This document shows positions 38,010 through 45,953 of a stretch of 64,000 bases of DNA, in pieces. The notes below the pieces were generated by a model. The model did no database searches, had not been told where the DNA came from, and worked only from the letters and a program-made list of their open reading frames with translations. Location of the stretch: positions 1 to 64,000 of the forward strand of contig CAVZPD010000015.1 in assembly GCA_963777045.1 (NCBI GenBank), given 5' to 3'. The stretch is from JAPSGM01 sp963777045 (GTDB taxonomy: Bacteria > Chloroflexota > Limnocylindria > QHBO01). How positions within the stretch are numbered: position 1 is the stretch's first letter; each line of letters opens with the position of its first letter. Position numbers and translations under genes: made by a program.

Positions 38010-39199
38010 GCCGGATCGCCATGGTCGTGCACGCGGTCGTTCCCGGCGATCCGCGCATCCGCCGCCAATCCGACGCCCTGCTGGAGGCGGGCCACCAGGT
38101 CGACATCTTCTGCCTGCGCGGGCCAGGCGAGGCACGCGAGGAGGCGAGTGGGGGCCTGCGCATCGTGCGCCTGCCGGTGAATCGGGCTTTCGTGGGATTC
38201 GCCGGCCACATGGCGGAGTACCTCGCCTTCGCCGGCCTGGCCGCGGTCCGGCTGGCGCGTGAGCATCGGCGCCGCCGCTACGACCTTGTCCAGGTCGCCA
38301 CCGTTCCCGATTTCCTGGCCTTCTCCGCCTTCCCCGTCAAGCTGACGGGCGTGCCGCTGCTGCTGGACCTGCACGAGGACATGCCGGAGTTCTTCCGGGA
38401 CCGATTCGCCCACCCGCTGCTCCGCCCACTCTTGCCGCTGGTGACCGGCTCCGCCCGTGCCGCGGCGGCAGCCGCCACCGAGCTGATCACCGTGCACGAG
38501 CCGCTCCGCCAGCTCTCGATCAGCAGGGGCGTGCCGCCGCAGAAGATCCACGTCGTCATGAACTCCGCCGATACGCGCCTCTTCGATCCTTCGGCTCATC
38601 CACGCCGCGAGTTCATGGAGGATGGCGAGTTGCGCCTGATCCACCATTCGAACCTGCAGCGCATCTACGGGCTGGACGTGGCGATCGAGGCGCTGGCGCT
38701 GATCGATCCCGGCGAGGTGCCGCACCGGCTCGACGTGTACGGGGACGGCCCGTATCGCTCCCAGATCGAAACCGCCATCACGCGCACCGACACGGCCGCG
38801 CGCGTCCACCTCAACGGTCGTGTGCCGATGGACGACCTGCCCGGCCTGCTGGCCGGCTCCGACATCGGCCTGGTGCCGTCGCGCCCGGAGCCGTACCTGC
38901 AGTACTCGCTCTCGACCAAGCTGCTCGAGTACGCCGCCATGGGCCTGCCCATCATCGCCAGCGACCTCGCCACCTTCCGCGCCCACTTCACCGATGCGGC
39001 AATCCGCTTCGTACCCGGTGGTGACCCTGCCGCATTGGCCGCCGCCATCCGGGAACTGGCCGCGGATCCGGCCGCCGCGGCACGACGTGGTGCGGAGGTG
39101 CAGCGGCAGGCGGCAGACTACGCATGGCAGGCGCAGGCGCGGACCTACCTCGGCATCGTCGAGCGGCTCATGAGTGGGCAGTCCACGGACGTTTCGTGA
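38006..39199 (+). CDS. glycosyltransferase family 4 (GT-B)
   Basis: This is a 397-residue retaining GT-B glycosyltransferase. The N-terminal acceptor domain starts RIAMVVHAVVPGDPRIRRQS with the conserved PRIRR turn. LLLDLHEDMPEFFRDRF lies mid-domain, and the donor domain shows HHSNLQRIYGLDVAIEAL, VYGDGPYRSQIE and SLSTKLLEYAAMGLPIIASD with the E-x7-E-like nucleotide-sugar motif. Donor and acceptor are unknown. It overlaps mazG and the following lipoprotein gene by 4 bases each, so these three are cotranscribed. Confidence 0.88.
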   Translation: MSRIAMVVHAVVPGDPRIRRQSDALLEAGHQVDIFCLRGPGEAREEASGGLRIVRLPVNRAFVGFAGHMAEYLAFAGLAAVRLAREHRRRRYDLVQVATVPDFLAFSAFPVKLTGVPLLLDLHEDMPEFFRDRFAHPLLRPLLPLVTGSARAAAAAATELITVHEPLRQLSISRGVPPQKIHVVMNSADTRLFDPSAHPRREFMEDGELRLIHHSNLQRIYGLDVAIEALALIDPGEVPHRLDVYGDGPYRSQIETAITRTDTAARVHLNGRVPMDDLPGLLAGSDIGLVPSRPEPYLQYSLSTKLLEYAAMGLPIIASDLATFRAHFTDAAIRFVPGGDPAALAAAIRELAADPAAAARRGAEVQRQAADYAWQAQARTYLGIVERLMSGQSTDVS

Positions 39200-39591
39200 A
39201 GCCGCTGTTGATCGTGCTGGTGGCGGCGGTCATCGCCGCCTGCAGCGGTCCGGGGGACGCGAAGACGTTCTCGGTCGGCGATATCACCGTCGTCGACGAG
39301 TCCGGGCTCGTGACCGATGTGCAGCCGGCGGAGGCCCCGCCTGTCGATCAGCTCTCCGAGCCCGTGGCGACGAAGGGCGAGAGCTTGACGCAGGTGATCG
39401 TCGCCTGGGCTGGCAGCAGCTGCATCCATGACTGGATGCTGCGCCTCGCCGGCAACGCCTTGGTGCTCACCATTGAGCCGGGTACCGCCATCTCGGGCTG
39501 CGAGGGCGTCCTCGCAGCAAACGCGGTCCGGCTCGATCTGAACCGGGTGGTCGAGGCCGCGGACATCGACGTCAGCCTGGCCGGCGGCTAG
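39196..39591 (+). CDS. small lipoprotein, function unknown
   Basis: This 131-residue protein has a signal ending in the lipobox VIAAC (LLIVLVAAVIAACSG). The rest is a small beta-rich domain with two cysteines (GSSCIHDW and ISGCEG) that could form a disulfide. No family recognised. The GTG overlaps the glycosyltransferase stop. Its TAG stop overlaps, within CTAG, the stop of the convergent gene. Confidence 0.75.
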   Translation: MKPLLIVLVAAVIAACSGPGDAKTFSVGDITVVDESGLVTDVQPAEAPPVDQLSEPVATKGESLTQVIVAWAGSSCIHDWMLRLAGNALVLTIEPGTAISGCEGVLAANAVRLDLNRVVEAADIDVSLAGG

Positions 39592-39926
39592 CCGAAGAGC
39601 GAGCGCCAACCACCCGCGTACCGATCGCGAGGCACGCCCGGACCGACGATTCCCGTCAACGCCAGGACCAAGGCGGCCAGCCAGGCGAGGGCGATCCCGG
39701 TCGGCGCCATGCCGACCAGCAGGGATCCGACCGCCAGCGCCGCGGCCACCAGCAGGTTCAGGCGGCGCATCCCGCGCAGTACCTCGGACATGGAGATGAA
39801 GCCGAAGGCGGCGGCAATGGGCCCCGCGACGTGCAGCAGGTCGGCCGCCGCTCGAGGCGACGAGAGCAGCTCGGGGAGCGCCATCAGCGCCACGCCGGTC
39901 ACGAAGGCGATCGCGCCGGGAATCAT
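39588..39926 (-). CDS. hypothetical four-helix membrane protein
   Basis: This 112-residue protein has four hydrophobic segments (PGAIAFVTGVALMALPELL, HVAGPIAAAFGFISM, LLVAAALAVGSLLVGMAP, IALAWLAALVLALTGIVG) and ends in RDRYAGGWRSLFG. The layout resembles small SPW-type membrane proteins, but this is not certain. Its ATG overlaps the end of the VKOR-like gene (ATGA), so it is the last gene of the SDR/VKOR operon. Confidence 0.7.
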   Translation of the reverse strand: MIPGAIAFVTGVALMALPELLSSPRAAADLLHVAGPIAAAFGFISMSEVLRGMRRLNLLVAAALAVGSLLVGMAPTGIALAWLAALVLALTGIVGPGVPRDRYAGGWRSLFG

Positions 39927-40484
39927 CCTGCCGCCTCCGCATCGGTCCGCGCGATGCCCCAGAAGGCGCGCCAGGCGGAGCCGCCGCGGCGCTGGACCGC
40001 GCGCAGGTGCTGCAGGCTGGCGAGCACCTCGTCCATGGCGGGCCGATCATGGCCAGGCTGATCAGCGCCGAACGAGGCAGAGCGTGCACCAGGCGTCGAA
40101 GGCGACCGGCTGCAGGATGACGAGCGTGATGCTCACGGCGCCGAGCGGCCCGACGGCCAACCCGAAGAGGATCACCAGCCAGGGCCAGCGGCGCCATCGG
40201 TCCGTGCCCCCGATCGCGCCGGTCACCGCGTCGAGGAGGTAGGAGAGGGCGCCCAGCGCGGCGTCCGGGATGGGAAGGATGCGCGAGACGCCCGACTCCA
40301 GCACGCGCCGGCTGCCGTCACCGAAGAACGGCTCCCATACCCCGGGGATGAGGTCGAGCTGGTAGGCAGCCAGGTAGCCCGCGACCCCGACACCGACGAG
40401 CGCCAGGGCGACGATGATGAGCCGCTCGCCCCAGGCCGACGGGTTGTAGGCCCAGCCTGGTGGCGTGCGCTCGTCGTTGCTCAC
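39923..40484 (-). CDS. VKOR-like membrane protein (two frameshifts)
   Basis: The GTG at 40484 overlaps the SDR stop. The protein has a helix (LIIVALALVGVGVAGYLAAY), the VKOR-like segment ILPIPDAALGALSYLLDAV, two more helices and WCTLCL, the CxxC motif of vitamin K epoxide reductases. The frame then closes at 40062, but SALISLAMIGP and MDEVLASLQHLRAVQRR...DAEAAG follow in two other frames, so two single-base losses (about 40069-40077 and 40031-40043) would restore a protein of about 187 residues. The loop cysteine pair of classical VKOR is not visible, so quinone/disulfide activity is uncertain. Confidence 0.6.
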
Positions 40485-41536
40485 GAGCGGCGGGCGGCCA
40501 TCCCTGCCAGCGCACCGAGCAGGGCGATGCCGCCCGCACCCGCCGCCACGAGCCCGCGGTGGGTGTTCGCCCAGAGCTGCCAGCTGAAGGACTTGGCACG
40601 ATCGTCGAACGAGCCGTGCGCCCCGTGGTCCGCCTGCTGGTCGACCGGCTCCCACAGGTTGTTCGGGCGGTCTTCCGGCTTGGCCTCGCCGGTCTGCTGC
40701 GAGCCGAAGCCGGTATCGGCCAGGACGTGGTCGGCATACGACGGGACGAGCTTGTTGCCCCAGATTGCCTTCACCGCCGGGAAGCCGATGTTCAGCTCCC
40801 GGGTGGCGTCGGGGTGGTCGGCCGCCCACATGATCCCTTCGGCGACCACCTCAGGCTGGTAGATGGGCGGCACCGGCTGCGCCCGATGCGGAAGGCGGCT
40901 CTTGACCCAGCCGAACTGCGGCGTGTTGACCGCGGGCAGCTGCACCATCGTCACCTTCACGTTGCTCTCGTCATGCTGCAGCTCCGTCCGCAGCGAGTCG
41001 TGGAAGCCCTGCATGGCGTGCTTTGCGCCGCAGTACGCCGCCTGGAGCGGGATGCCGCGGTAGGCGAGCGCCGATCCCACCAGCACGATCGTGCCCTTGT
41101 CGCGCGGCAGCATCCGCTTGAGCGCCGCCAGGGTGCCGTTGACGGCGCCCAGATAGGTGACCTCGGTGACGCGACGGAACTCATCGGCCGTCATCTCGCG
41201 TACGGGCGAGAAGACCGATGCCATGGCGTTGTTGATCCAGGTGTCGATGGGGCCGGCCTGCGACTCGACCAGCTCGGCTGCCGCCTCCATCGCTTCGGCG
41301 TCGGCGACGTCGGCCTGGATCACGATGGGCGTGCCGCCGAGGGACTCGACGTCCTTGCGCGCCCCGTCGAGGCCCGCCTGCCCGCGGGCGATGAGGCCGA
41401 CGACCGCGCCTCGCCTGGCGTAGGCGCAGGCGAGCGCACGGCCCACGCCGGCCGACGCACCGGTGATGACGACAACCTGGGAATGTCCGTTGGTAGTGTT
41501 CACGCCGTTAGCGGTCTGCACGCTCGGTGCCACCAC
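40481..41536 (-). CDS. short-chain dehydrogenase/reductase with C-terminal membrane tail
   Basis: This is a 351-residue SDR. VVITGASAGVGRALACAYAR is the NAD(P) motif, INNAMASVFSPV matches the NNAG position, and YCGAKHAM holds the catalytic YxxxK. Beyond the roughly 260-residue fold is an extension with a terminal hydrophobic helix (GLVAAGAGGIALLGALAGMAARR), suggesting membrane attachment. It is first in an operon with the VKOR-like and small membrane proteins. The substrate is unknown. The start is uncertain: GTG at 41536, with another in-frame GTG near 41503. Confidence 0.85.
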   Translation of the reverse strand: MVAPSVQTANGVNTTNGHSQVVVITGASAGVGRALACAYARRGAVVGLIARGQAGLDGARKDVESLGGTPIVIQADVADAEAMEAAAELVESQAGPIDTWINNAMASVFSPVREMTADEFRRVTEVTYLGAVNGTLAALKRMLPRDKGTIVLVGSALAYRGIPLQAAYCGAKHAMQGFHDSLRTELQHDESNVKVTMVQLPAVNTPQFGWVKSRLPHRAQPVPPIYQPEVVAEGIMWAADHPDATRELNIGFPAVKAIWGNKLVPSYADHVLADTGFGSQQTGEAKPEDRPNNLWEPVDQQADHGAHGSFDDRAKSFSWQLWANTHRGLVAAGAGGIALLGALAGMAARRS

Positions 41537-41579
41537 CGACGGGCCGCAACGCCAGTGCCAGTGCTATCGTGCGACCGGT

Positions 41580-41656
41580 CGGGGCGTAGCGCAGCCTGGT
41601 AGCGCACCTGCTTTGGGAGCAGGGGGTCGCCGGTTCGAATCCGGCCGCCCCGACCA
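41580..41656 (+). tRNA. tRNA-Pro (UGG)
   Basis: The full cloverleaf is visible: acceptor CGGGGCG pairs with CGCCCCG (41646-41652), the D-arm contains AGCCTGGTA, the anticodon stem-loop is CCTGC TTTGGGA GCAGG with anticodon TGG, and the T-arm is GCCGG TTCGAAT CCGGC. The 3' CCA is encoded. A TATCGT -10-like box lies at 41565-41570. It is 15 bases upstream of the leader ORF of the wecA-like gene. Confidence 0.96.
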
Positions 41657-41661
41657 TCACT

Positions 41662-41697
41662 GGAGGACCGATGACCGACGACCCGGTGAGATGCTGA
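41662..41697 (+). promoter_or_regulatory. SD plus 8-codon leader ORF overlapping the wecA-like start
   Basis: GGAGGA at 41662-41667 serves an ATG at 41671 encoding MTDDPVRC and a TGA at 41695-41697 that overlaps the ATG (41691) of the following gene. The downstream start has no independent good SD, so translation may be coupled. A one-base indel that cuts the true N-terminus off is the alternative. Confidence 0.4.
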
Positions 41698-42641
41698 TCC
41701 CGGCCGCGGCCTTCTTCACCGCCCTCCTGCTGGGACTCTGGCTGACCCCCATCGTGCGCGACGCCGCGCACGGCGCCGGGCTCCTCGATGAACCCGAGGA
41801 ACGCAAGGTCCACCTCACTCCCATCCCGCGCCTGGGCGGGGTCGCGATCGGGGCCGCCTTCTACGTCGGGGTGGCCGCCGCGCTGGTCACCGCTCGCCTC
41901 ATCGGCGATCCGCTGAACCTCGAGACCGGGCACCTGACCGGCATCCTGGTAGGCGTGGCGCTCATCGGTGGCATCGGCCTGCTCGACGACCTGCAGGGGA
42001 CCAGGGCGCGCGTGAAGCTGATGGCCCAGGTGGTGGTTGCGCTGGTGGCCTTCGGGCTGGGGCTCTCGATCGACCGCCTGGACGGGCCGTGGGGCAGCAT
42101 CGACCTGGGAGGCTGGTCGCTCCTCCTCACCGTGGTCTGGATCGTGGCCGTCATCAACGCGGTGAACCTGATCGACGGGCTGGACGGGCTCGCCTCGGGC
42201 GTGGCGCTCACGGCCATGATCGCCTTCTTCGGCATGGCCGCCGGGCTGGTCGAGCGGCCGTCGATCAGCATGGTGCTGGCCGCCGGTGCCGGCGGCGTGC
42301 TCGGCTTCCTGCGCTTCAACCTGCAGCCGGCATCGATCATCATGGGCGACACCGGCTCCATGCTGCTGGGCTTCCTGCTGGCCTCGGTGAGCATCGGCCT
42401 CACCCAGTCTCCGGGTGGAGGCGTGGCGCCCTGGGCGCCCCTCCTGGCGGTTGGCCTGCCGCTGGCCGATATGGGATGGGCCGTCCTGCGGCGCCTGGCG
42501 GCGGGGGATCCCGTCTTCACCGCCGACAAGCGGCACATCCACCACCAGCTCATCGGGGCCGGCTTCTCGATGCAGGCCGCGGTCAACGTGCTCTGGGCGG
42601 TGTCAGCCGGCCTGGGCCTGGTGGCGCTGCTGCTCGCCTAG
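41691..42641 (+). CDS. undecaprenyl-phosphate HexNAc-1-phosphate transferase (WecA/TagO/MraY family)
   Basis: This 316-residue polytopic membrane enzyme starts glycan assembly by moving a HexNAc-1-phosphate from UDP-sugar to the lipid carrier. Family features are RKVHLTPIPRLGGVAI, GLLDDLQGTRARVKLMAQ (the DD metal site), INAVNLIDGLDGLASG (the NxxNxxDGxDGL motif), GDTGSMLLGFLLA and the cytoplasmic KRHIHHQLIGAG. This fits the WecA/TagO branch rather than MraY. It would prime the surface polymer made by the glycan clusters on both sides. Its stop shares CTAG with the convergent LCP gene. Confidence 0.9.
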   Translation: MLIPAAAFFTALLLGLWLTPIVRDAAHGAGLLDEPEERKVHLTPIPRLGGVAIGAAFYVGVAAALVTARLIGDPLNLETGHLTGILVGVALIGGIGLLDDLQGTRARVKLMAQVVVALVAFGLGLSIDRLDGPWGSIDLGGWSLLLTVVWIVAVINAVNLIDGLDGLASGVALTAMIAFFGMAAGLVERPSISMVLAAGAGGVLGFLRFNLQPASIIMGDTGSMLLGFLLASVSIGLTQSPGGGVAPWAPLLAVGLPLADMGWAVLRRLAAGDPVFTADKRHIHHQLIGAGFSMQAAVNVLWAVSAGLGLVALLLA

Positions 42642-44122
42642 CCCTGCGGCGGCTCATCGCCGTTGAGGTACCAGCCCTGCAGCTCGTCTTCGCCGCCGAA
42701 CAGCTCCGCCATCTTGTCGCGGATTGCCGTTCGCTTCGGCGTGAGGAAGTAGTTGACCAGGGGCTGCTCGGGCGGGTTGACGTAGTCGGGCAGCCCCAGC
42801 ACCACGCGCTGGATGTCGGGACCGGTGACCAGGGGGACCAGCGAGGCGAGGTCGCCCGCCTTGTCCCTGGGAAAGTCGGTCGTGACGGTCCGGCCGATGG
42901 CGTCGAGAAGCCCGGGCAGCTCGAAGATGAGGTCCGCCTGCGCGATCTCCTGCCGCAGTTCCAGCAGGACTCGCTGCTGTCGGTCCGAGCGCTTGAAGTC
43001 GTCCTGCTGCTCACGGGTGCCGTCGGGCATCTCGATGTAGCCCTTCCTGCTGCGGGCGTAGGCGAGGGCGTGGGCGCCGTCGTACTCCTGGCAACCGGCC
43101 GGCAGGATGATCCCCTGCCCTTCGATGCCCGGCCCGGTGTACTGGTCGTCGACCATCCGGCCGGGCAGGCACAGGGTCACGCCCCCGACCGCGTCGATCA
43201 GCTCCGCGAAGCCGCGCAGGTCGACCGACGCGTAGTACTGGATCGGGATGCCGAGGTACAGCCCAACCGTCCGCTCCAGGCTCCTGATCCCGCACGGCGC
43301 CGATGCCGACTCGGGAAGGTCGGGACACCAGGCATCGGCGTGATCGCGCGCCTCGGTGGTGAGCTGGTTGATCTTCATCGGGTAGAGGCCGTCGGGGTAG
43401 ATGCTCGTATCGGGCAGCGGGAGGAGCGCGGTGTCGCGCGGGATGGAGACCATCACCGCCGTCTCCGCCACGGGATCGACGCTGACGACCAGGATCGTGT
43501 CGGTCAGCGCCTCGTCGCGCCCCGGCCCGGAGTCGATTCCGAGCAGGAGGAAGTTGATGCGCTCGGTCCCGTCCCAGGCGTAATCGGGCTCGTTGAGCGG
43601 GTCGTCGGCGTTGCCGCCGCCCTGGCCTGGCTGCTGTCCCGAGCCACCACCCGAGAAGACCTCGCCAAGCGTGCTGTCGAGACGACCGATGACGATGCCC
43701 GCCCAGGCGTGCATGCCGATCGTGACGGCCAGCAGGACGATCACGAAGCCGATGCGTCCCTGCCGGCTCGACGGCATCGCGCGATTCACCCACGAGAGCG
43801 CGCTGCCGGCGGCCCGGGCGGCCTGTGGGGAGACCCGCGGTACGCCGAAGCCGGCGTGGGCAATGGCGAGGAGCCGCCAGCCCATGAGGGCCACGTCGAT
43901 GACCAGCAGCGTCGTCAGCGCCGTCGCGGAGAGGAGCAGGTTGGCCAGGCCGCGGTCCGCGAACAGGACCGCGCCGAGCGCGGCGGCCACCAGCGCCACC
44001 ACCGGCAGCGCCAGGATCGCCGCCAGGTGCCGCTGACCGTCGTAGGCCTGCCCGAGGCCGGGAAAGAGGAACGAGAGCAGCGCCGCGAGGGCCGCGTGAC
44101 GGTGCGGATGTGGTTCGCTCAT
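42638..44122 (-). CDS. LytR-CpsA-Psr (LCP) family protein with polytopic N-terminus
   Basis: LCP proteins transfer lipid-linked glycopolymers to the cell wall or to proteins. The 494-residue protein starts with AALLSFLFPGLGQAYDGQ and about four helices, more than the single anchor of typical LCPs. The catalytic domain follows: INFLLLGIDSGPG, DTILVVSVDP, VSIPRDTALLPLP, then the arginine-rich LAYARSRKGY and KRSDRQQRVL. A Gly/Gln-rich linker separates the parts. The ATG at 44122 (AGGTG upstream) is preferred over the more distal 44152. It is a paralogue of the gene at 45954. Confidence 0.9.
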   Translation of the reverse strand: MSEPHPHRHAALAALLSFLFPGLGQAYDGQRHLAAILALPVVALVAAALGAVLFADRGLANLLLSATALTTLLVIDVALMGWRLLAIAHAGFGVPRVSPQAARAAGSALSWVNRAMPSSRQGRIGFVIVLLAVTIGMHAWAGIVIGRLDSTLGEVFSGGGSGQQPGQGGGNADDPLNEPDYAWDGTERINFLLLGIDSGPGRDEALTDTILVVSVDPVAETAVMVSIPRDTALLPLPDTSIYPDGLYPMKINQLTTEARDHADAWCPDLPESASAPCGIRSLERTVGLYLGIPIQYYASVDLRGFAELIDAVGGVTLCLPGRMVDDQYTGPGIEGQGIILPAGCQEYDGAHALAYARSRKGYIEMPDGTREQQDDFKRSDRQQRVLLELRQEIAQADLIFELPGLLDAIGRTVTTDFPRDKAGDLASLVPLVTGPDIQRVVLGLPDYVNPPEQPLVNYFLTPKRTAIRDKMAELFGGEDELQGWYLNGDEPPQG

Positions 44123-44301
44123 GGCACCTGCAAGACAGCGCATTCCGCCCATGGGTTCCGGGGGCCGCGAATTCTACCATCCGTCCCGGAGCGGCCCCGT
44201 GGCGCGCGGCTTGCGATAAGTGGTGACGGCAGGCATCGGGCGAGGGTGGTACAGGTGGGTTAGGTGGACAGGTACCTTTGCGTCATGCCGAACCGGGACC
44301 C

Positions 44302-44307
44302 TAGACT
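44302..44307 (+). promoter_or_regulatory. putative promoter -10 (TAGACT) of the GGDEF gene
   Basis: TAGACT with TTGCGT 18 bases upstream (44278-44283). The TTG start at 44367 has GAGG at 44356-44359. Confidence 0.35.
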
Positions 44308-44366
44308 TACGTCCGGTCGTGAAGTGGCGAGTGCCCTGCCCGTCGACCAGCACCTCGAGGTCGCCC

Positions 44367-45923
44367 TTGGCCACAGACCAGATCTTCATCATCGTCAGCG
44401 GAATCGGTGCCGCGCTCCTCGGCGCCGGCGCGCTGCTGGCCGTGCTTCGGTCGCGTGCCCGGCAGCCGGACGAGCCCGGAACAGCGGTGATCCTGGCGGA
44501 GGACGGGGGCGACAAGTACGAGGCCAATCCGGACGGTGAAGCGGCGCTCGGTGGCGCCTCGTATGGCACGGCCGTCCGCGTACTGTGGTGGGTCTCGATC
44601 GTGGCAGTCCTGATCGGCGTAGGCGTCGCCGATGCCTTCCGCTCGTCACAGGCGGCCATCTACGCGCTGGGCGGCCTGGCGGTCGCGGTGGTGGTCCTCG
44701 TGCACGACCTGCTGCCGCAGCGGTTCCGCACGCTGCCGGTTGCAGCCATCGAGGTGCTCGCCGCCCTGGGGCTCATCACCGCGCTCCTCGCGCTGACGGG
44801 CTACGCCGACTCGCCGTTCGTCTACGCCTTCAGCCTGGTGGCGGTCGCCGTTGCGCTCGCGGCCGGTGGCGCCGTTGCGCTGACCGTCGCCGCGGTGGCG
44901 ACGATCGCCTTCCTGGCCATTCTCTGGGTCGACCCGGCGCGGGACAGCTACCAGGGCCTCGACCTGCTCCGGTTCGGCCTCGCTGTCGGCTCCGTCTGGC
45001 TCCTCGCCTACCTCGCCGGCGTCTTTGCCTCGGCCGAGCGTCGCGTTCGGCTGGCGGTCCTGAAGATGTCCCGCATCGATCCGCTGACCGGCCTCTTCAA
45101 CCGCAGCCAGCTCCTGCTGATGCTCGAACAGGAGGTGCAGCGAACGCGCCGCAGCGAACGCGGCTTCTGCCTGCTCATGATCGACCTGGATGGGCTCAAG
45201 TCGGTCAATGACACGCTTGGGCACCACCGTGGCGACGAGGTGCTCCGCCTGCTCGGCGGTGTGATCCGGCGCTCGATTCGGACCCTCGACAACGCCTACC
45301 GGCTCGGAGGCGACGAGTTCCTGGTCCTGCTTCCCGAGACCGACTACGTGGGCGCATTCGTGGTCGCCGAGAAGATCCGCTCGGGTGCCGAGGAGGTCGG
45401 CCTGACGGCTGGCGGCGGGGAGCTGCTGTCGAGCGTGAGTATTGGGCTCGTCTCGTGCCCGGAGGATGGGCGCAGCGGCGAGGAGCTCATGATCGCGGCG
45501 GACCGCGCCATGTACCAGGCCAAGTCGCTCGGCAAGAACCAGGTCTCCGGAAATCCGCGGCCACGCCGGCTGATGCATCGTTCCTCCGCCGGCGAGGCCG
45601 AGCCGGCCCGGGTGGCGCCGGTGGCGGTGGCTGCGGTGCCGGTGGTGGACGAGCTACCGCCAGCCGTCAGCGTCGCCCCACCCCCCGCACCACTCCCCGC
45701 GGCACGGGCGGTGGAAGCTGTGGCGACGTTGCCGGTGTCCGTCTCGACCCCAGCCAGGGAGGTGGAGGAGGACGCGGACAGCACCGAAGACGACGAGCCC
45801 GATCCTGGCGAGTTCCGGCGGCACATCGCCGCCGCCCAGCGCAACCTGGACCCCGACTACCAGATCCGGCGCGCCATGGATGCCTTCCTCTCACCCACCG
45901 GCCCGAACGGCGAGCGAGACTAG
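44367..45923 (+). CDS. membrane diguanylate cyclase (GGDEF)
   Basis: This 518-residue protein has a short N-terminal helix and then about six helices (about residues 75-225), a membrane sensor region without a named domain, and a GGDEF domain (about 235-395) with DPLTGLFNRSQLL, LMIDLDGLKSVNDTLGH and the intact active site RLGGDEF. RTLD five residues before GGDEF is a canonical I-site, so product inhibition is expected. A Pro/Ala-rich acidic tail of about 120 residues follows. It makes c-di-GMP. Its position between two LCP genes suggests control of wall polymer attachment. The TTG start is chosen for its GAGG. Confidence 0.88.
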   Translation: MATDQIFIIVSGIGAALLGAGALLAVLRSRARQPDEPGTAVILAEDGGDKYEANPDGEAALGGASYGTAVRVLWWVSIVAVLIGVGVADAFRSSQAAIYALGGLAVAVVVLVHDLLPQRFRTLPVAAIEVLAALGLITALLALTGYADSPFVYAFSLVAVAVALAAGGAVALTVAAVATIAFLAILWVDPARDSYQGLDLLRFGLAVGSVWLLAYLAGVFASAERRVRLAVLKMSRIDPLTGLFNRSQLLLMLEQEVQRTRRSERGFCLLMIDLDGLKSVNDTLGHHRGDEVLRLLGGVIRRSIRTLDNAYRLGGDEFLVLLPETDYVGAFVVAEKIRSGAEEVGLTAGGGELLSSVSIGLVSCPEDGRSGEELMIAADRAMYQAKSLGKNQVSGNPRPRRLMHRSSAGEAEPARVAPVAVAAVPVVDELPPAVSVAPPPAPLPAARAVEAVATLPVSVSTPAREVEEDADSTEDDEPDPGEFRRHIAAAQRNLDPDYQIRRAMDAFLSPTGPNGERD

Positions 45924-45953
45924 GCCGCACGCGGCGTGTGGCAACATGCGGCC

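Noticed and set aside
41463..41690. Upstream extension of the WecA/TagO-type gene
   Set aside because: It would run through the tRNA-Pro gene and is not membrane-transferase-like.
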